In this document: in pieces, positions 47,001 through 57,735 of the stretch
Layout of the letters: every line of letters begins with the position of its first letter
How positions within the stretch are numbered: the stretch's first letter is position 1
Assembly: GCF_029784155.1 (NCBI RefSeq)
Contig: NC_073692.1
Coordinates: forward strand, 18,354,126 to 18,418,125
Length of the DNA stretch: 64,000 bases
Origin: Uranotaenia lowii
Lineage: Eukaryota; Arthropoda; Insecta; Diptera; Culicidae
Direction: 5' to 3'
Notes under the pieces: generated by a model
Seen by the model: the letters and a program-made list of their open reading frames with translations, nothing else
Told to the model about the DNA's origin: nothing
Database searches by the model: none
Made by a program: the position numbers and the translations under genes

Positions 47001-48075
47001 TTGTCATTTTTGTCATTTTTGTCATTTTTGTCATTTTTGTCATTTTTGTCATTTTTGTCATTTTTGTCATTTTTGTCATTTTTGTCATTTTTGTCATTTT
47101 TGTCATTTTTGTCATTTTTGTCATTTTTGTCATTTTTGTCATTTTTGTCATTTTCTTCATTTTGTCATTTTTGTCATTTTTGTCGTTTTTATCATTATTT
47201 TCATTTTTGGCCTTTTTCCATTTTTGTCATTTTTGTCATTTTTGTCATTTTTGTAATTTTTGTCATTTTTGTCATTTTTGTCATTTTTGTCATTTTTGTC
47301 ATTTTTGTCATTTTTGTCATTTTTGTCATTTTTGTCATTTTTGTCATTTTTGTCATTTTTGTCATTTTTGTCATTTTCGTCATTTTTGTCATTTTTGTCA
47401 TTTTTGTCATTTTTGTCATTTTTGTCATTTTTGTCATTTTTGTCATTTTTGTCATTTTTGTCATTTTTGTCATTTTTGTCATTTTTGTCATTTTTGTCAT
47501 TTTTGTCATTTTTGTCATTTTTGTCATTTTTGTCATTTTTGTCATTTTTGTCATTTTTGTCATTTTTGTCATTTTTGTCATTTTTGTCATTTTTGTCATT
47601 TTTGTCATTTTTGTCATTTTTGTCATTTTTGTCATTTTTGTCATTTTTGTCATTTTTGTCATTTTTGTCATTTTTGTCATTTTTGTCATTTTTGTCATTT
47701 TTGTCATTTTTGTCATTTTTGTCATTTTTGTCATTTTTGTCATTTTTGTCATTTTTGTCATTTTTGTCATTTTTGTCATTTTTGTCATTTTTGTCATTTT
47801 TGTCATTTTTGTCATTTTTGTCATTTTTGTCATTTTTGTCATTTTTGTCATTTTTGTCATTTTTGTCATTTTTGTCATTTTTGTCATTTTTGTCATTTTT
47901 GTCATTTTTGTCATTTTTGTCATTTTTGTCATTTTTGTCATTTTTGTCATTTTTGTCATTTTTGTCATTTTTTCACTTTTGTCAGTATTGATATTTTTGC
48001 CACTTTTTTTCATTTTGGTTGCTTTTTCATTTTTGTCATTTTTGTCTTTTTTATCATTTTTGTCATTATTGTTAT
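44060..48075. repeat. 9-bp satellite array (TTTTTGTCA)n with ~2-kb higher-order duplication
   Basis: About 4 kb of nearly perfect TTTTTGTCA units. Variant-rich marker segments appear twice: a TGACATTTTGTCAATTTG header at 44111 and 46104, and a TTTTCTTCATTTTG...GGCCTTTTTCC segment at 45293 and 47151. Copies A (44111-46103) and B (46104-47961) are therefore tandem duplicates. Edges are degenerate (TTTTTGTAA, TTTTTGCAA and similar). Long open frames here are artefacts of a 9-bp unit that lacks stops in five of six frames. Confidence 0.97.
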
Positions 48076-50694
48076 TGTTTTGTTTTGTGTTTTATTTTAT
48101 TTTACAAAAGGCTGCTTTTGAAATTTTGATAAAATGGTACATTTTTACAACATCCATAATTTAAAAAAAAAACTTTCTTTAGCTATAGCACAGAAGAGAT
48201 TGCTACAAGCTAAACCCCCTTTCAACTAAACGGTAGTGAGCATAAGAAATCGTGACAGTAATTTATTCCCCGGAGGCAGCGTGGCTTCCATTCTACTTCT
48301 CTAGTAAGGTTCTGATCCTGATCCCGCAGCATAGGGGCATATGTTTCCATTCCATGGTTCACGGTCAACCATGCCCAAAAATGGCCATCGCTGCTGCTGA
48401 AGGTGCCAACATACGTAGCATAACAACAGCCAGTAAACAAAAAAAATCCTTCCTTTGCCTCCAATTGGCAATTGGGATTGAAAATTTCCCACCTGACAAA
48501 CATTTCTGCCTCATTAGGGCCAAACATGGATCCAATCCGAAAAACCGAATTGAATGAAGAAGAGAAAAAAAAAAGTTGGGTTCCGACGACGTCCAATAGA
48601 CAGCTTGACGACAGTGGGTACTTACCTAGTTGTGCTTCAGCTGCTGCCGGATTGGTCCGAATTGTACAATATGTAGATTAGGTTCCGTGAGGATCGGTCC
48701 ATCCAGACGAAGCACTCCGAGGCCACGATTTTTTGCTGCTTCTGGATCATCCACACGTGTAGTAATCGGTCTAGGGTTTCCAGATTACCAGTCCCAAAGT
48801 CCGTCAGCCAAAAAATAACAAAACGAACATGCAACCTTGCATGCAAGTTCATGGTGTTCTGAAATGATGACCACATGGAATGAAACAATATTGATTAATT
48901 GGTAGACAAAAAAAGTTATTAATTGAATTGATTACCCTAGAGAAAACAAACTGAGCAATCAACAATGTGGTAACACAAAAGAGGTGCCAATGATGCCCAA
49001 ATTCAGTAAAGAACGCAGGGTATTGTGGAGTTACAAGCTAGATTTTTTTTTACTATTGGTCTTTGAAGCCCTAAAATGTAGTTGTTTTACTTTTAAAACT
49101 CAAAATCCGTATTCAGATTCTTAAAGACTACTAGAAGTGACTGGTGAGCGTATTGCCTTACTCTACTCAATGGGTATCAACAGCATAAGAAAAACTATGG
49201 AATGAGACCCCGAGGAAGGCTTACTTCGTAATGTATTGTTACTGCACTAGCTTTTCCTCAGGGAAAGCGTGAGACGGGATATTTTCAACCCTCACAAGCC
49301 TACACTCAACTCCAACTGTAGCTTTCAAAGGCTCCCCAATCCTTAATCTGCCTTCAAAGGGTTAACGTCACAGCATTTTGTACCTATAGGTTGAGCCGCT
49401 GACTATTTCATGATCCAATGCAGCATGCACGCCAAACAAACAAACCTCCATACATACATATATGCGAGGAGACGCAGCATAAATAAAAGATTCTTCCGAA
49501 TTCGATTACAATTTTTGCATAAACCATGATTGCATTCTCATTCCCTCGGTTGGTCGGGTGCATTGCAGGCAGGGTCCTTATTGCTTTCGACACTTTGTTT
49601 AACACCACACTTGTATCATTGGTTCCATTTTTGCATATTCACATTCATTTTCGGCTCATTTTTTTCTCTCATCATAGTGAATGTTTGGCGAATCGACTTG
49701 CCAGCATCAGAATCGACTTGGTCCATTTTGAGCACATTCGGCAATTTGAATGTCCCAAAAAATAATCAGAGAACAACGTTCATTTGTATTTTTTTTCGGG
49801 GATCTGTCCCGAAATTGAGGTTGCATTATAATTGTTATGGTCCTGTGGAAAGTTTGATGTTATTGTCTCCCTGAACAAAAGAAGGGACTTTCTCAGGTAA
49901 ATATGTTTCGGAACATCTGAAATCAAATTGAGATGAAAAATTTCTTTCAATATATTACAAGAAACATCTCTAAAACTCTTTCAATAAGTTATTTACTAGA
50001 CGTGCCAGAAACCGACTATAAAATAGGCAAACAAAGTCCATATTTGGTTGAGGAAAGGGTATCCGAGAGAATCATAAATATTTCTGCAATAGACACAGTT
50101 CATAACTATTTAGGTAAACTTAGGCGTAAGTCTGAATTTCAAAATTTCTAAGGTCCAGAGGTCTAATAAGTTTCGTCTTAGTTCGAAACTCATGCTAGAT
50201 TTTTACCAGAATTTTGAATAAACTTTTTCACGTGTAAATCTTCATTTTAAGCTATAGTCTTTATATTTCTGTTCCATTTATATTTTGTCGAATGGCCTAA
50301 AAAACTGATCTGTGCTAAATTTTGGCTCAAGCAGACTTTGTTAAGCGGTTCCTAAAAAGCGATTATTTCACCAAAAAGAATAACTCAGGGTCAATTTTGA
50401 TGCCTAATGAGTAGCAAATGCATGAAACGTCGAAATCTGGTGTTATCTCGAAAAAATTGTTTTGACCGATAATCGACTACCTGGGACTTATGAGTTATAA
50501 GGAAAATCGGTGGCAGCCATTGGCGATTTATGGAGTTCAACTATTGAGTTCAAAATGCGTTAATGTGATATTATTAGAAAAGTTCTTCTACGAAAAAAAA
50601 ACGAGGGAAAAATATTACTCTCGCGTGAGCTTTCATTACGTCGTATGAAACATCTTAAGAACGATCAGCAAACGCGAAGAGAGTAGCACGTTAC
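48076..50694. other. Intergenic DNA, no gene recognised
   Basis: 48.19-48.88 kb has moderately GC-rich DNA with short frames on both strands but no recognisable product. 50.28-50.56 kb shares words with 27.2-27.75 kb and is a dispersed repeat. The rest is AT-rich. Confidence 0.3.
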
Positions 50695-52139
50695 TACAGG
50701 TGTCCACGATGAAATTGCCACACTAGAAATTGCTCTAACTTTTTAACCGTTGCACACAGGGGAAAACGATGTAAAACTACTAAGGGTCCGGCGCCGATTG
50801 ACCGACGCATAGGGCTGAGATAAAAGATCTCCACTGCTGGCGATCCGGAGTAAAAAGGTGATGTAAAAAGGTGATCAAAATTGTTTACGCCAAAACGGAG
50901 CGTTTTAGACCCATAGTGTCTTCGGGACATTTTACCTACATTCAAAGCACTTCAAAATGAGATTTTGATGAAATTGATTAAATCACCTAGCAGTGAGATA
51001 GAAAAATTATTTTTTGTATTTTTCATTTTAGAGCACTTATGTCTTAGGGGGCATCCATAAATTACGTAACGCTCGTAGGGGGGGGGAGGGAGTAAGCTCG
51101 AGCGTGACGAATTGTGACATAGGGGAGGGGGGGAGGTAGCTTATCGTTACGTAACGGTTTTTTCTTAAAAATTTCAGTTCACTTAATCGCAGCTAATTTG
51201 ATGTCATGCAATTGTTGCAGAATGATAAACAAACCAAAATAAGCTTAAAATTTGTAAGCTTCAACAAGATTGAAACTGGTTTGTAACCTTTCGTCTTTAA
51301 ACATTCTGAGGCAGACTCCGACATGTGTATGGAATATCCGTGAAATATCCGTTGGAAATCGAATATTAGGTACATGTACCCCCAAGAACTCAATTAAAAC
51401 TTATTAGATTATACTTTGCAATTTATTTCTCACCGCCGAATATTACTAAGTGGAGCATATTTGGCATAATAAGTTATGCTCCTTAAACAAAATAAAGGAA
51501 TCAAGGAAGATCATCAGTTAACAATCACAGAGCGACTTGTAATAAGACAATCAATTATTTATATTATCAGAGATACTATCCATAAGAGGCGATTTGGACA
51601 GATATTAATTCCGTTTCGAGGAACGTTAAATAAATGTATGTTAAAATATTTTTTGATCTTCGAAAATTAGTACGAAAAAAACATGAGAAGTTGGGGTGGT
51701 GGAGGAGGGGGGGTGTTGGTAATTATCGGCGTTACGTAATTTTCATAGGGGGGTACGTCGCAGCGTTACGATTTGTGACAGACGGGGGGGAGGGGGTCAA
51801 AAAAGTGCATTTTTTGCGTTACGTAATTTATGGATGACGCCTTAGGCAAGTTTTTAGATTGTAAAAAATGTAGCAATTTTGTTGAAGACGTCAACATCGT
51901 AGAAGCTAACCCAAAAAAGTTAGCACGGTTCAAATAAAAAAATATTTTTTTTTATCAAAATTTTCAATATTTTAACGATATCATTTCAGGCCGAGCTTAT
52001 TCAAGCAAGATATGTTTGAAAGAGTTTTGAGTCACTTAAAATCAAACAGTTTTGTGGAACACACTTAATAAAAATATTCAGACTGAAACGAGTTAGATCG
52101 GAAAAACAAACAAAAAATAGCTGTTTTCGAACACCTGTA
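50695..52139. mobile_element. Candidate DNA transposon bounded by TACAGGTGT / ACACCTGTA
   Basis: TACAGGTGT at 50695-50703 is mirrored by ACACCTGTA at 52131-52139. Inside lies a second, better defined element (51048-51840). Apart from the 9-bp match the termini differ, so the pairing could be chance. Confidence 0.35.
51048..51840. mobile_element. Non-autonomous DNA transposon, 793 bp, with 20-bp perfect inverted termini and CTTAG duplication
   Basis: ATCCATAAATTACGTAACGC at 51053-51072 is perfectly inverted at 51816-51835. CTTAG flanks both sides (51043-51047 and 51841-51845). Subterminal GTTACGTAA words and G-runs recur inside each end. No transposase. Such TTACGTAA termini are common in mosquito genomes; I cannot name the superfamily. 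Confidence 0.78.
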
Positions 52140-52343
52140 TCTTTCTAGTTCGGTCGAGTTCGGTTCAATTTTTGGTTGCATTTGAATCAAGCAGGTTTCA
52201 ACGTTGTAAAAACATGGAGTTTACAATGTTAAGTTGTCTATTTTGTAGCTTTATAAATGATTAATGTTAGCTATTTTCAATGAATCTAGAGGACAAATTC
52301 CTAGTTTATTTAAATTGACAATTAGCAACCGTTTTTATTTTAA

Positions 52344-52524
52344 TGATGAATCTTGCGCATTCATGACGAGAACAAGGATCTATCGCATCGTTCCATCGCT
52401 AAAACGTTGGGAATCGCGAATTCCACGGTGTCACGAGTGAATAAGCGGTTCGAGGAACGACTAACCACCGATTGACCGAAAGCCCAGAAGTGAAGGGAAA
52501 AGTATTCCGTACAACACCAAAAAT
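52344..52524 (+). pseudogene. Tc1/mariner transposase N-terminal fragment running into the gap
   Basis: Translation gives HDENKDLSHRSIAKTLGIAN then STVSRVNKRFEERLTTD, a helix-turn-helix DNA-binding region typical of Tc1/mariner transposases, followed by a one-base frameshift and RKPRSEGK in the next frame. It is cut by the assembly gap at 52525, so catalytic residues cannot be seen. Confidence 0.65.
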
Positions 52525-53024
52525 NNNNNNNNNNNNNNNNNNNNNNNNNNNNNNNNNNNNNNNNNNNNNNNNNNNNNNNNNNNNNNNNNNNNNNNNNNNN
52601 NNNNNNNNNNNNNNNNNNNNNNNNNNNNNNNNNNNNNNNNNNNNNNNNNNNNNNNNNNNNNNNNNNNNNNNNNNNNNNNNNNNNNNNNNNNNNNNNNNNN
52701 NNNNNNNNNNNNNNNNNNNNNNNNNNNNNNNNNNNNNNNNNNNNNNNNNNNNNNNNNNNNNNNNNNNNNNNNNNNNNNNNNNNNNNNNNNNNNNNNNNNN
52801 NNNNNNNNNNNNNNNNNNNNNNNNNNNNNNNNNNNNNNNNNNNNNNNNNNNNNNNNNNNNNNNNNNNNNNNNNNNNNNNNNNNNNNNNNNNNNNNNNNNN
52901 NNNNNNNNNNNNNNNNNNNNNNNNNNNNNNNNNNNNNNNNNNNNNNNNNNNNNNNNNNNNNNNNNNNNNNNNNNNNNNNNNNNNNNNNNNNNNNNNNNNN
53001 NNNNNNNNNNNNNNNNNNNNNNNN
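52525..53024. other. Assembly gap (500 N)
   Basis: Exactly 500 N, the usual placeholder for a gap of unknown size, next to a satellite array. Confidence 1.
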
Positions 53025-53047
53025 AAATTGCTTCTGTTAACTGAACT

Positions 53048-53416
53048 CAAAATGACACAAATGACAATAATGACAAAAATGACAAAAATGACAAAAATGA
53101 CAAAAATGACAAAAATGACAAAAATGACAAAAATGACAAAAATGACAAAAATGACAAAAATGACAAAAATGACAAAAATGACAAAAATGACAAAAATGAC
53201 AAAAATGACAAAAATGACAAAAATGACAAAAATGACAAAAATGACAAAAATGACAAAAATGACAAAAATGACAAAAATGACAAAAATGACAAAAATGACA
53301 AAAATGACAAAAATGACAAAAATGACAAAAATGACAAAAATGACAAAAATGACAAAAATGACAAAAATGACAAAAATGACAAAAATGACAAAAATGACAA
53401 AAATGACAATAATGAC
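53048..53416. repeat. 9-bp satellite array (TGACAAAAA)n, left part
   Basis: About 41 units of the same 9-mer as at 44-48 kb but in opposite orientation. It ends ...AATGAC exactly where the 5' LTR begins and resumes after the 3' LTR at 58448, so it is one array split by the retrotransposon. Confidence 0.97.
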
Positions 53417-53619
53417 TGATAAATATTTTGGTAGAAAACTCTATTGCGTTTATTAGATTGTTCTATAAGGTTGGAACGCTAAGTAGTTAGTAGTAGTAGA
53501 TTAGTATTTCCGGTAAGATGGTAGTATATAAGTAACGCTCAATATTGTATAGCTCTCTTTCTCCATCAATAAGTCGTGCAATAAAGTTCGTTTGGTAAAT
53601 TAAAAGTACCTATTTATCA
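53417..53619 (+). repeat. 5' LTR (203 bp)
   Basis: TGATAAATA...TATTTATCA. Contains TATATAAG (53525-53532) as a TATA-like box and AATAAA (53580-53585) as a polyadenylation signal, consistent with a promoter and RNA 3' end. Confidence 0.93.
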
Positions 53620-53640
53620 GTGGCGACGAGTAAAATCGCG
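53620..53640 (+). promoter_or_regulatory. Primer-binding region
   Basis: GTGGCGACGAGTAAAATCG directly follows the LTR; TGGCG-type starts are complementary to a tRNA 3' CCA end. The tRNA identity was not determined. Confidence 0.55.
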
Positions 53641-53662
53641 AAGTGAACGCGAGGTTAAGCAC

Positions 53663-56600
53663 GTGTTAACCATGCTTGAGAATAAAGCTGGTGGTTCGGG
53701 CAGCAAGGCCCAAGCTGCATCGAAATTGATTGGTTCGTTGGATAATTTCGTGCCAGGCGAAGATTTCGACGAATATATGGAACGTGCCGAGAATTTCTTC
53801 GAACTAAATGGAGTCGAAGACAACGTTTTCAAGCGGAGACTGATCGTCCATTTTATTGGTCTCCCAGCCTTGAAGAAGCTGCAACAGTTGCTGTACCCGA
53901 AGACGCACAAGGAAGCGACGTATGAGGAGGTTGTAGCGAAACTCAAGTCGTACTTCAGCCCGAAGCGTACGAAAATTGCCGAGTCCGTGGAATTTTTCAC
54001 GCGGAAACAGAGGGACTTCGAGAAGGTTGCCGATTACGCCGTAGAACTGCAAGCGTTGTCAAAGCATTGCCAGTTCGGTTCGTATCTGGACACCGGATTG
54101 CGCAATAAATTCATCGCTGGTATCGAGAATAAGAAGATCAAGGGTGAATTGATGAACAGCGCAGACGAAATGACGTTCGACCAAGCCGTGGCCAAGGCGA
54201 AGGTACTGGAGCAGATCGAAGAGGACATGGTGAGGATGCAGGCGAAAGGGGAAGCGGTTAATTTCGTGAACCGCAGAAACCGAATGCAGCAAGACGGAGA
54301 ACGAACACGTCGGAGCGGAAATTCGTGTCGCAATGCGGTGCGATCCAAAAGCCGAGGGTTTCGGAAATTCCAACACGAGGGTCAACTGAAACAGGAGAAG
54401 CGTGTCAACCCGAAGATACGCTGTTTTGCGTGTGGAGGTGAAGGCCATGTCGCAAGACTCTGTCGGTTCGGACGGAACCGGCCGAATCTGAATGCGAGCA
54501 TCGAGCGTGAGGCGGCGAGCAGCGAGTCGGAGGAAGATCGACCACATGGTGTCAATCACGTGGCATCGGTAGCTTTGTTTCACGAGTTGAGTCTAAATGG
54601 TAAGTGCATATGTTTCGAAGTTGATTCAGGAGCGACCTACACGATCATGTCCGAAAAAGATTTCCGATTAAATTTTGCGAGATGTGTTCCTCGAAATTGT
54701 GATGTGCAATTGGTGGTTACCACAGGGGAGAAATTGCAGATAAAAGGGGTTTCCAAATTCGAAGTGCAGAAGCGTTGTGATGATAAAGTGTATGTGTTGG
54801 ATCTATTGGTTGTCAGTTCGAAAAGGGATTTTCTGCCGTTGTTTGGTAGAAACTGGCTAGATGTTCTTTACCCTAGGTGGAGGGATCGATTTTTGAACAG
54901 TGTGTCTAATGAAGCCGAATGCCGCGAGCTTGATCGCGAGCGAAGTGTGTTAGTGTCTCTTTTGAAAAGCCGTTATGCAGATGTCTTAACGAAGAATTTG
55001 GAAGAACCAATTGAGGGGTTTGAAGCAGAGATCCATTTGTGTGATGACTCACGACCAGTTTTCTTTCGAGCCAGAGATGTGCCTTTTGCGTTAAAAGAAA
55101 AAGTGAGTGATGAACTGGATCGGTTAGTGAGGGAAAATGTGATCAAACCCACATTGAGGAGCGACTGGGCGTCTCCATTAGTAGTTGTGCCAAAAAGTGA
55201 TGGGAGTGTGAGACTTTGTGTGGATTGCAAAGTAACCATCAACAAGGTAATTAGTAACGAACACTATCCACTACCAAATATAAGTGATATTTTTGCAAAA
55301 TTGAGTGGTTATCGGTTTTTCGCAAAAATTGATTTGTCTGGGGCATACATGCAAATTAAGGTGGCGGAAAGTTCTCAGAAATATTTGACGGTGAATACGC
55401 ATAAAGGACTGTTCACGTATCTTCGTTTACCGTTTGGAATATCTAGTGCAGCCTCGACTTTTCAAAGAGTTTTGGAGGAAATTTTAAAAGATTTGGAAGG
55501 TGTTCAGTGTTTTCTGGATGATATTTTGTTGGGAGGCGAAACGATAAAGGTGGTGGCTAATCGTGTGATATCTGTTTTCGAAAGATTAAAGCAATATAAG
55601 GTGAAGGTAAATCTCGATAAATGTGAATTTTTGTGTGATAAAATTTCTTACCTGGGACATGAAATAAGCGAGAATGGCTTGAGGCCGAATGCCGAAAAAG
55701 TGAAAGCCATTTTGGAAGTCCCAAGGCCAGAAGATGTTTCCCAGTTGAAATCGTACTTGGGGATGATTAATTACTACTCGAAATTTGTGCCTAATCTGTC
55801 GATAAAACTATTTCCTTTGTATGAGTTGATCAAGAAAAATAGACGGTATAATTGGTCCGCTGAATGTGAAACGGTGTTTCAAGATTCTAAAAAGTTATTG
55901 GTTGATAATTCTGTTCTCTATTTGTACGATCCTAAATTGCCAATTGTTGTTATATGTGACGCGAGTGCGGTAGGTGTTGGTGCGGTTTTATGTCATGTGA
56001 TCGATAACGTAGAAAAACCGGTATTTTATGTTTCGAGCACATTATCGAAAGCCGAACGGAACTATCCGAATCTCCATAGAGAAGCGTTAGCAATTGTGTT
56101 TGGGTTAAAGAAATTTTTCAAATACATTTACGGGAAGAAGATTACTGTTGTGACGGACAATAAACCACTTGTGTCTATTTTCGATCAGAAGAAGGGAATC
56201 CCTGCACTAGCAGCCGCTAGACTGCAGAAGTACGCATACGCAATTTCGATTTTTGATTTCGATATTGTGTACCGAAAGGGGAAGAAGATTCCAGATGCAG
56301 ACGCACTGTCAAGGTTACCCGTGAAGGGTGAGACAGGCGTGGATTCCGATGTGTCGATCTGCAGTGTGTACGCAGACGTAGGTATCGATACGCGAGAGAT
56401 CGGTCGCGCTACGCAAGCTGATGAGTTTTACCGAAGACTGTTCAAGTGTGTAAGAGACGGTTGGTCCGAGCACGCGGTGCCGGACGATTTGAAATTCTAC
56501 CACGATAAAGTGAGTTCGTTATCGATAGCTGGTGAGTGTTTGTTGTATTGTGAACGCGTCATCATTCCTAGTTCTTGTCGAGAACGTGTTCTCGAGCTTT

Positions 56601-57211
56601 TGCATGGCTGTCATCTGGGTATGATTCGGATGAAGCAGATGGCTCGTAAATATGTGTATTGGCGAGGCATGGATGACGATATCGAACGCTTTGTGAGAGA
56701 GTGTAAAACTTGTAGTATGACTGGTAGATCTGTGTCTAAAGAGTATTCGAAATGGCCGAATACTGGTAAACCTTTTGAACGGTTACACATCGACTTTTTC
56801 TATGTTTCGGGAAAAACGTTGTTTGTGGTGATTGATTCTTATTCAAAGTGGATGGATGTGAGAATAATGAGAAATACCGATGCTAACTCTGTAATTAAGG
56901 TGTTGGGTTCTATGTTTTTGATTTTTGGTTATTGTAAAACTATTGTGTCCGATAATGGTCCACCTTTTGGAAGTGAGGTTTTTAGAAATTGGGCAAATTC
57001 GATGAACATTACTCTGTTGAAAAGTCCTCCATATTCCCCTGAATCAAATGGTCTCGCAGAAAGGGCAGTGCAAACATCCAAAAGATCGTTAAGGAAGCTA
57101 ATGAATGACCCGAAACATATGTGCAAGCCATTGGAAAGTTTAGTTGATATTTTCCTGATGAGTTACCGAAATAGCTATAGCCAAGCGATAGGTTGTACTC
57201 CAGAAAAATGA
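53663..57211 (+). CDS. Gag-Pol polyprotein of Ty3/Gypsy element (C-terminus cut by frameshift)
   Basis: 1182 codons in one frame. Gag: about residues 1-290, with a CCHC zinc knuckle CFACGGEGHVARLC at 254-267. Protease: VDSGATYTIM, catalytic Asp near 321. Reverse transcriptase: LPFGISSAASTFQ and FLDDI (Asp 619-620). RNase H: DASAVGVGAVL, then TDNKPL. Integrase: an HHCC finger starting at His 981 (HGCH...CKTC), then D1044, D1097 and E1133 (D,D-35-E). All catalytic residues are present. The frame ends at a TGA in an A-run (57205-57211) within the integrase C-terminal region, and coding continues in another frame to 57702. The single gag-pol frame and motif wording suggest the mag lineage; lineage is an inference. 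No envelope gene. Met4 is an alternative start. Confidence 0.93.
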   Translation: MLTMLENKAGGSGSKAQAASKLIGSLDNFVPGEDFDEYMERAENFFELNGVEDNVFKRRLIVHFIGLPALKKLQQLLYPKTHKEATYEEVVAKLKSYFSPKRTKIAESVEFFTRKQRDFEKVADYAVELQALSKHCQFGSYLDTGLRNKFIAGIENKKIKGELMNSADEMTFDQAVAKAKVLEQIEEDMVRMQAKGEAVNFVNRRNRMQQDGERTRRSGNSCRNAVRSKSRGFRKFQHEGQLKQEKRVNPKIRCFACGGEGHVARLCRFGRNRPNLNASIEREAASSESEEDRPHGVNHVASVALFHELSLNGKCICFEVDSGATYTIMSEKDFRLNFARCVPRNCDVQLVVTTGEKLQIKGVSKFEVQKRCDDKVYVLDLLVVSSKRDFLPLFGRNWLDVLYPRWRDRFLNSVSNEAECRELDRERSVLVSLLKSRYADVLTKNLEEPIEGFEAEIHLCDDSRPVFFRARDVPFALKEKVSDELDRLVRENVIKPTLRSDWASPLVVVPKSDGSVRLCVDCKVTINKVISNEHYPLPNISDIFAKLSGYRFFAKIDLSGAYMQIKVAESSQKYLTVNTHKGLFTYLRLPFGISSAASTFQRVLEEILKDLEGVQCFLDDILLGGETIKVVANRVISVFERLKQYKVKVNLDKCEFLCDKISYLGHEISENGLRPNAEKVKAILEVPRPEDVSQLKSYLGMINYYSKFVPNLSIKLFPLYELIKKNRRYNWSAECETVFQDSKKLLVDNSVLYLYDPKLPIVVICDASAVGVGAVLCHVIDNVEKPVFYVSSTLSKAERNYPNLHREALAIVFGLKKFFKYIYGKKITVVTDNKPLVSIFDQKKGIPALAAARLQKYAYAISIFDFDIVYRKGKKIPDADALSRLPVKGETGVDSDVSICSVYADVGIDTREIGRATQADEFYRRLFKCVRDGWSEHAVPDDLKFYHDKVSSLSIAGECLLYCERVIIPSSCRERVLELLHGCHLGMIRMKQMARKYVYWRGMDDDIERFVRECKTCSMTGRSVSKEYSKWPNTGKPFERLHIDFFYVSGKTLFVVIDSYSKWMDVRIMRNTDANSVIKVLGSMFLIFGYCKTIVSDNGPPFGSEVFRNWANSMNITLLKSPPYSPESNGLAERAVQTSKRSLRKLMNDPKHMCKPLESLVDIFLMSYRNSYSQAIGCTPEK

Positions 57212-57702
57212 TGTTTTCTTTTGAACCTAGAATTGAATTGGATTGGAAATTTAAATTGGATTCTAGAGATGGCAAATCTAAGCCGATAGATAAAAAGAAA
57301 GTAAGTTTTAGCAAAAATGTTGATTATATAGAAGAAAAAAATAATTGTAATCAATATTTTCCGACTAGAAAATGTTTTAAAGTTAATGATCCTGTTTGGT
57401 ACCAAAGTGAATACGGAGCATTTAGGAATTGGCTTGAAGGCAAAATTGTGAGAATTAATAGTCCGAACACTTATTATGTTGATGTAGATGGATCAGTCAA
57501 ATTAGCTAGTAAAAATCAGCTCAAAGAAAGAATTGTCAAACGAAATGATTACATAATGCCAAAATTATTTCATTATACATCTAGAAGTTCAAAACGAAGA
57601 AGAAAAAAAGATGTAATTGAATTTTCTAGGCCATTAAAAATTAGAAGGAGTACAAGAACTAAACGCAAACCACAATATTGGCAGTATAGTTCTCTAAAAT
57701 AA
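57193..57702 (+). pseudogene. Integrase C-terminal part of the Gypsy pol, out of frame
   Basis: About 165 codons in the frame +1 to gag-pol, with a basic tail (SSKRRRKKD, IRRSTRTKRK) and a FKVNDPVWYQ...GKIVRINSPNTYYVDVDG block resembling the GPY/F-type C-terminal module of Gypsy integrases. It joins the main frame at an A5 run near 57205, suggesting loss of one base. As sequenced, the integrase lacks this domain unless a ribosomal shift occurs. Confidence 0.75.
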
Positions 57703-57723
57703 AAATTATAAATAATTTTTGTA

Positions 57724-57735
57724 GAAGGAGGGAGA
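57724..57735 (+). promoter_or_regulatory. Polypurine tract
   Basis: GAAGGAGGGAGA immediately before the 3' LTR; primes plus-strand DNA synthesis in LTR retroelements. Confidence 0.85.

Noticed and set aside
44029..48164. Very long open frames (up to ~1280 codons) of FVI/FCH/FLS/MTK repeats
   Set aside because: They are products of a 9-bp tandem repeat without stops in most frames; several overlap on both strands and none has non-repeat coding sequence.
53663..57702. Errantivirus-like element with envelope
   Set aside because: No third frame between pol and the 3' LTR; the downstream frame is an integrase tail.
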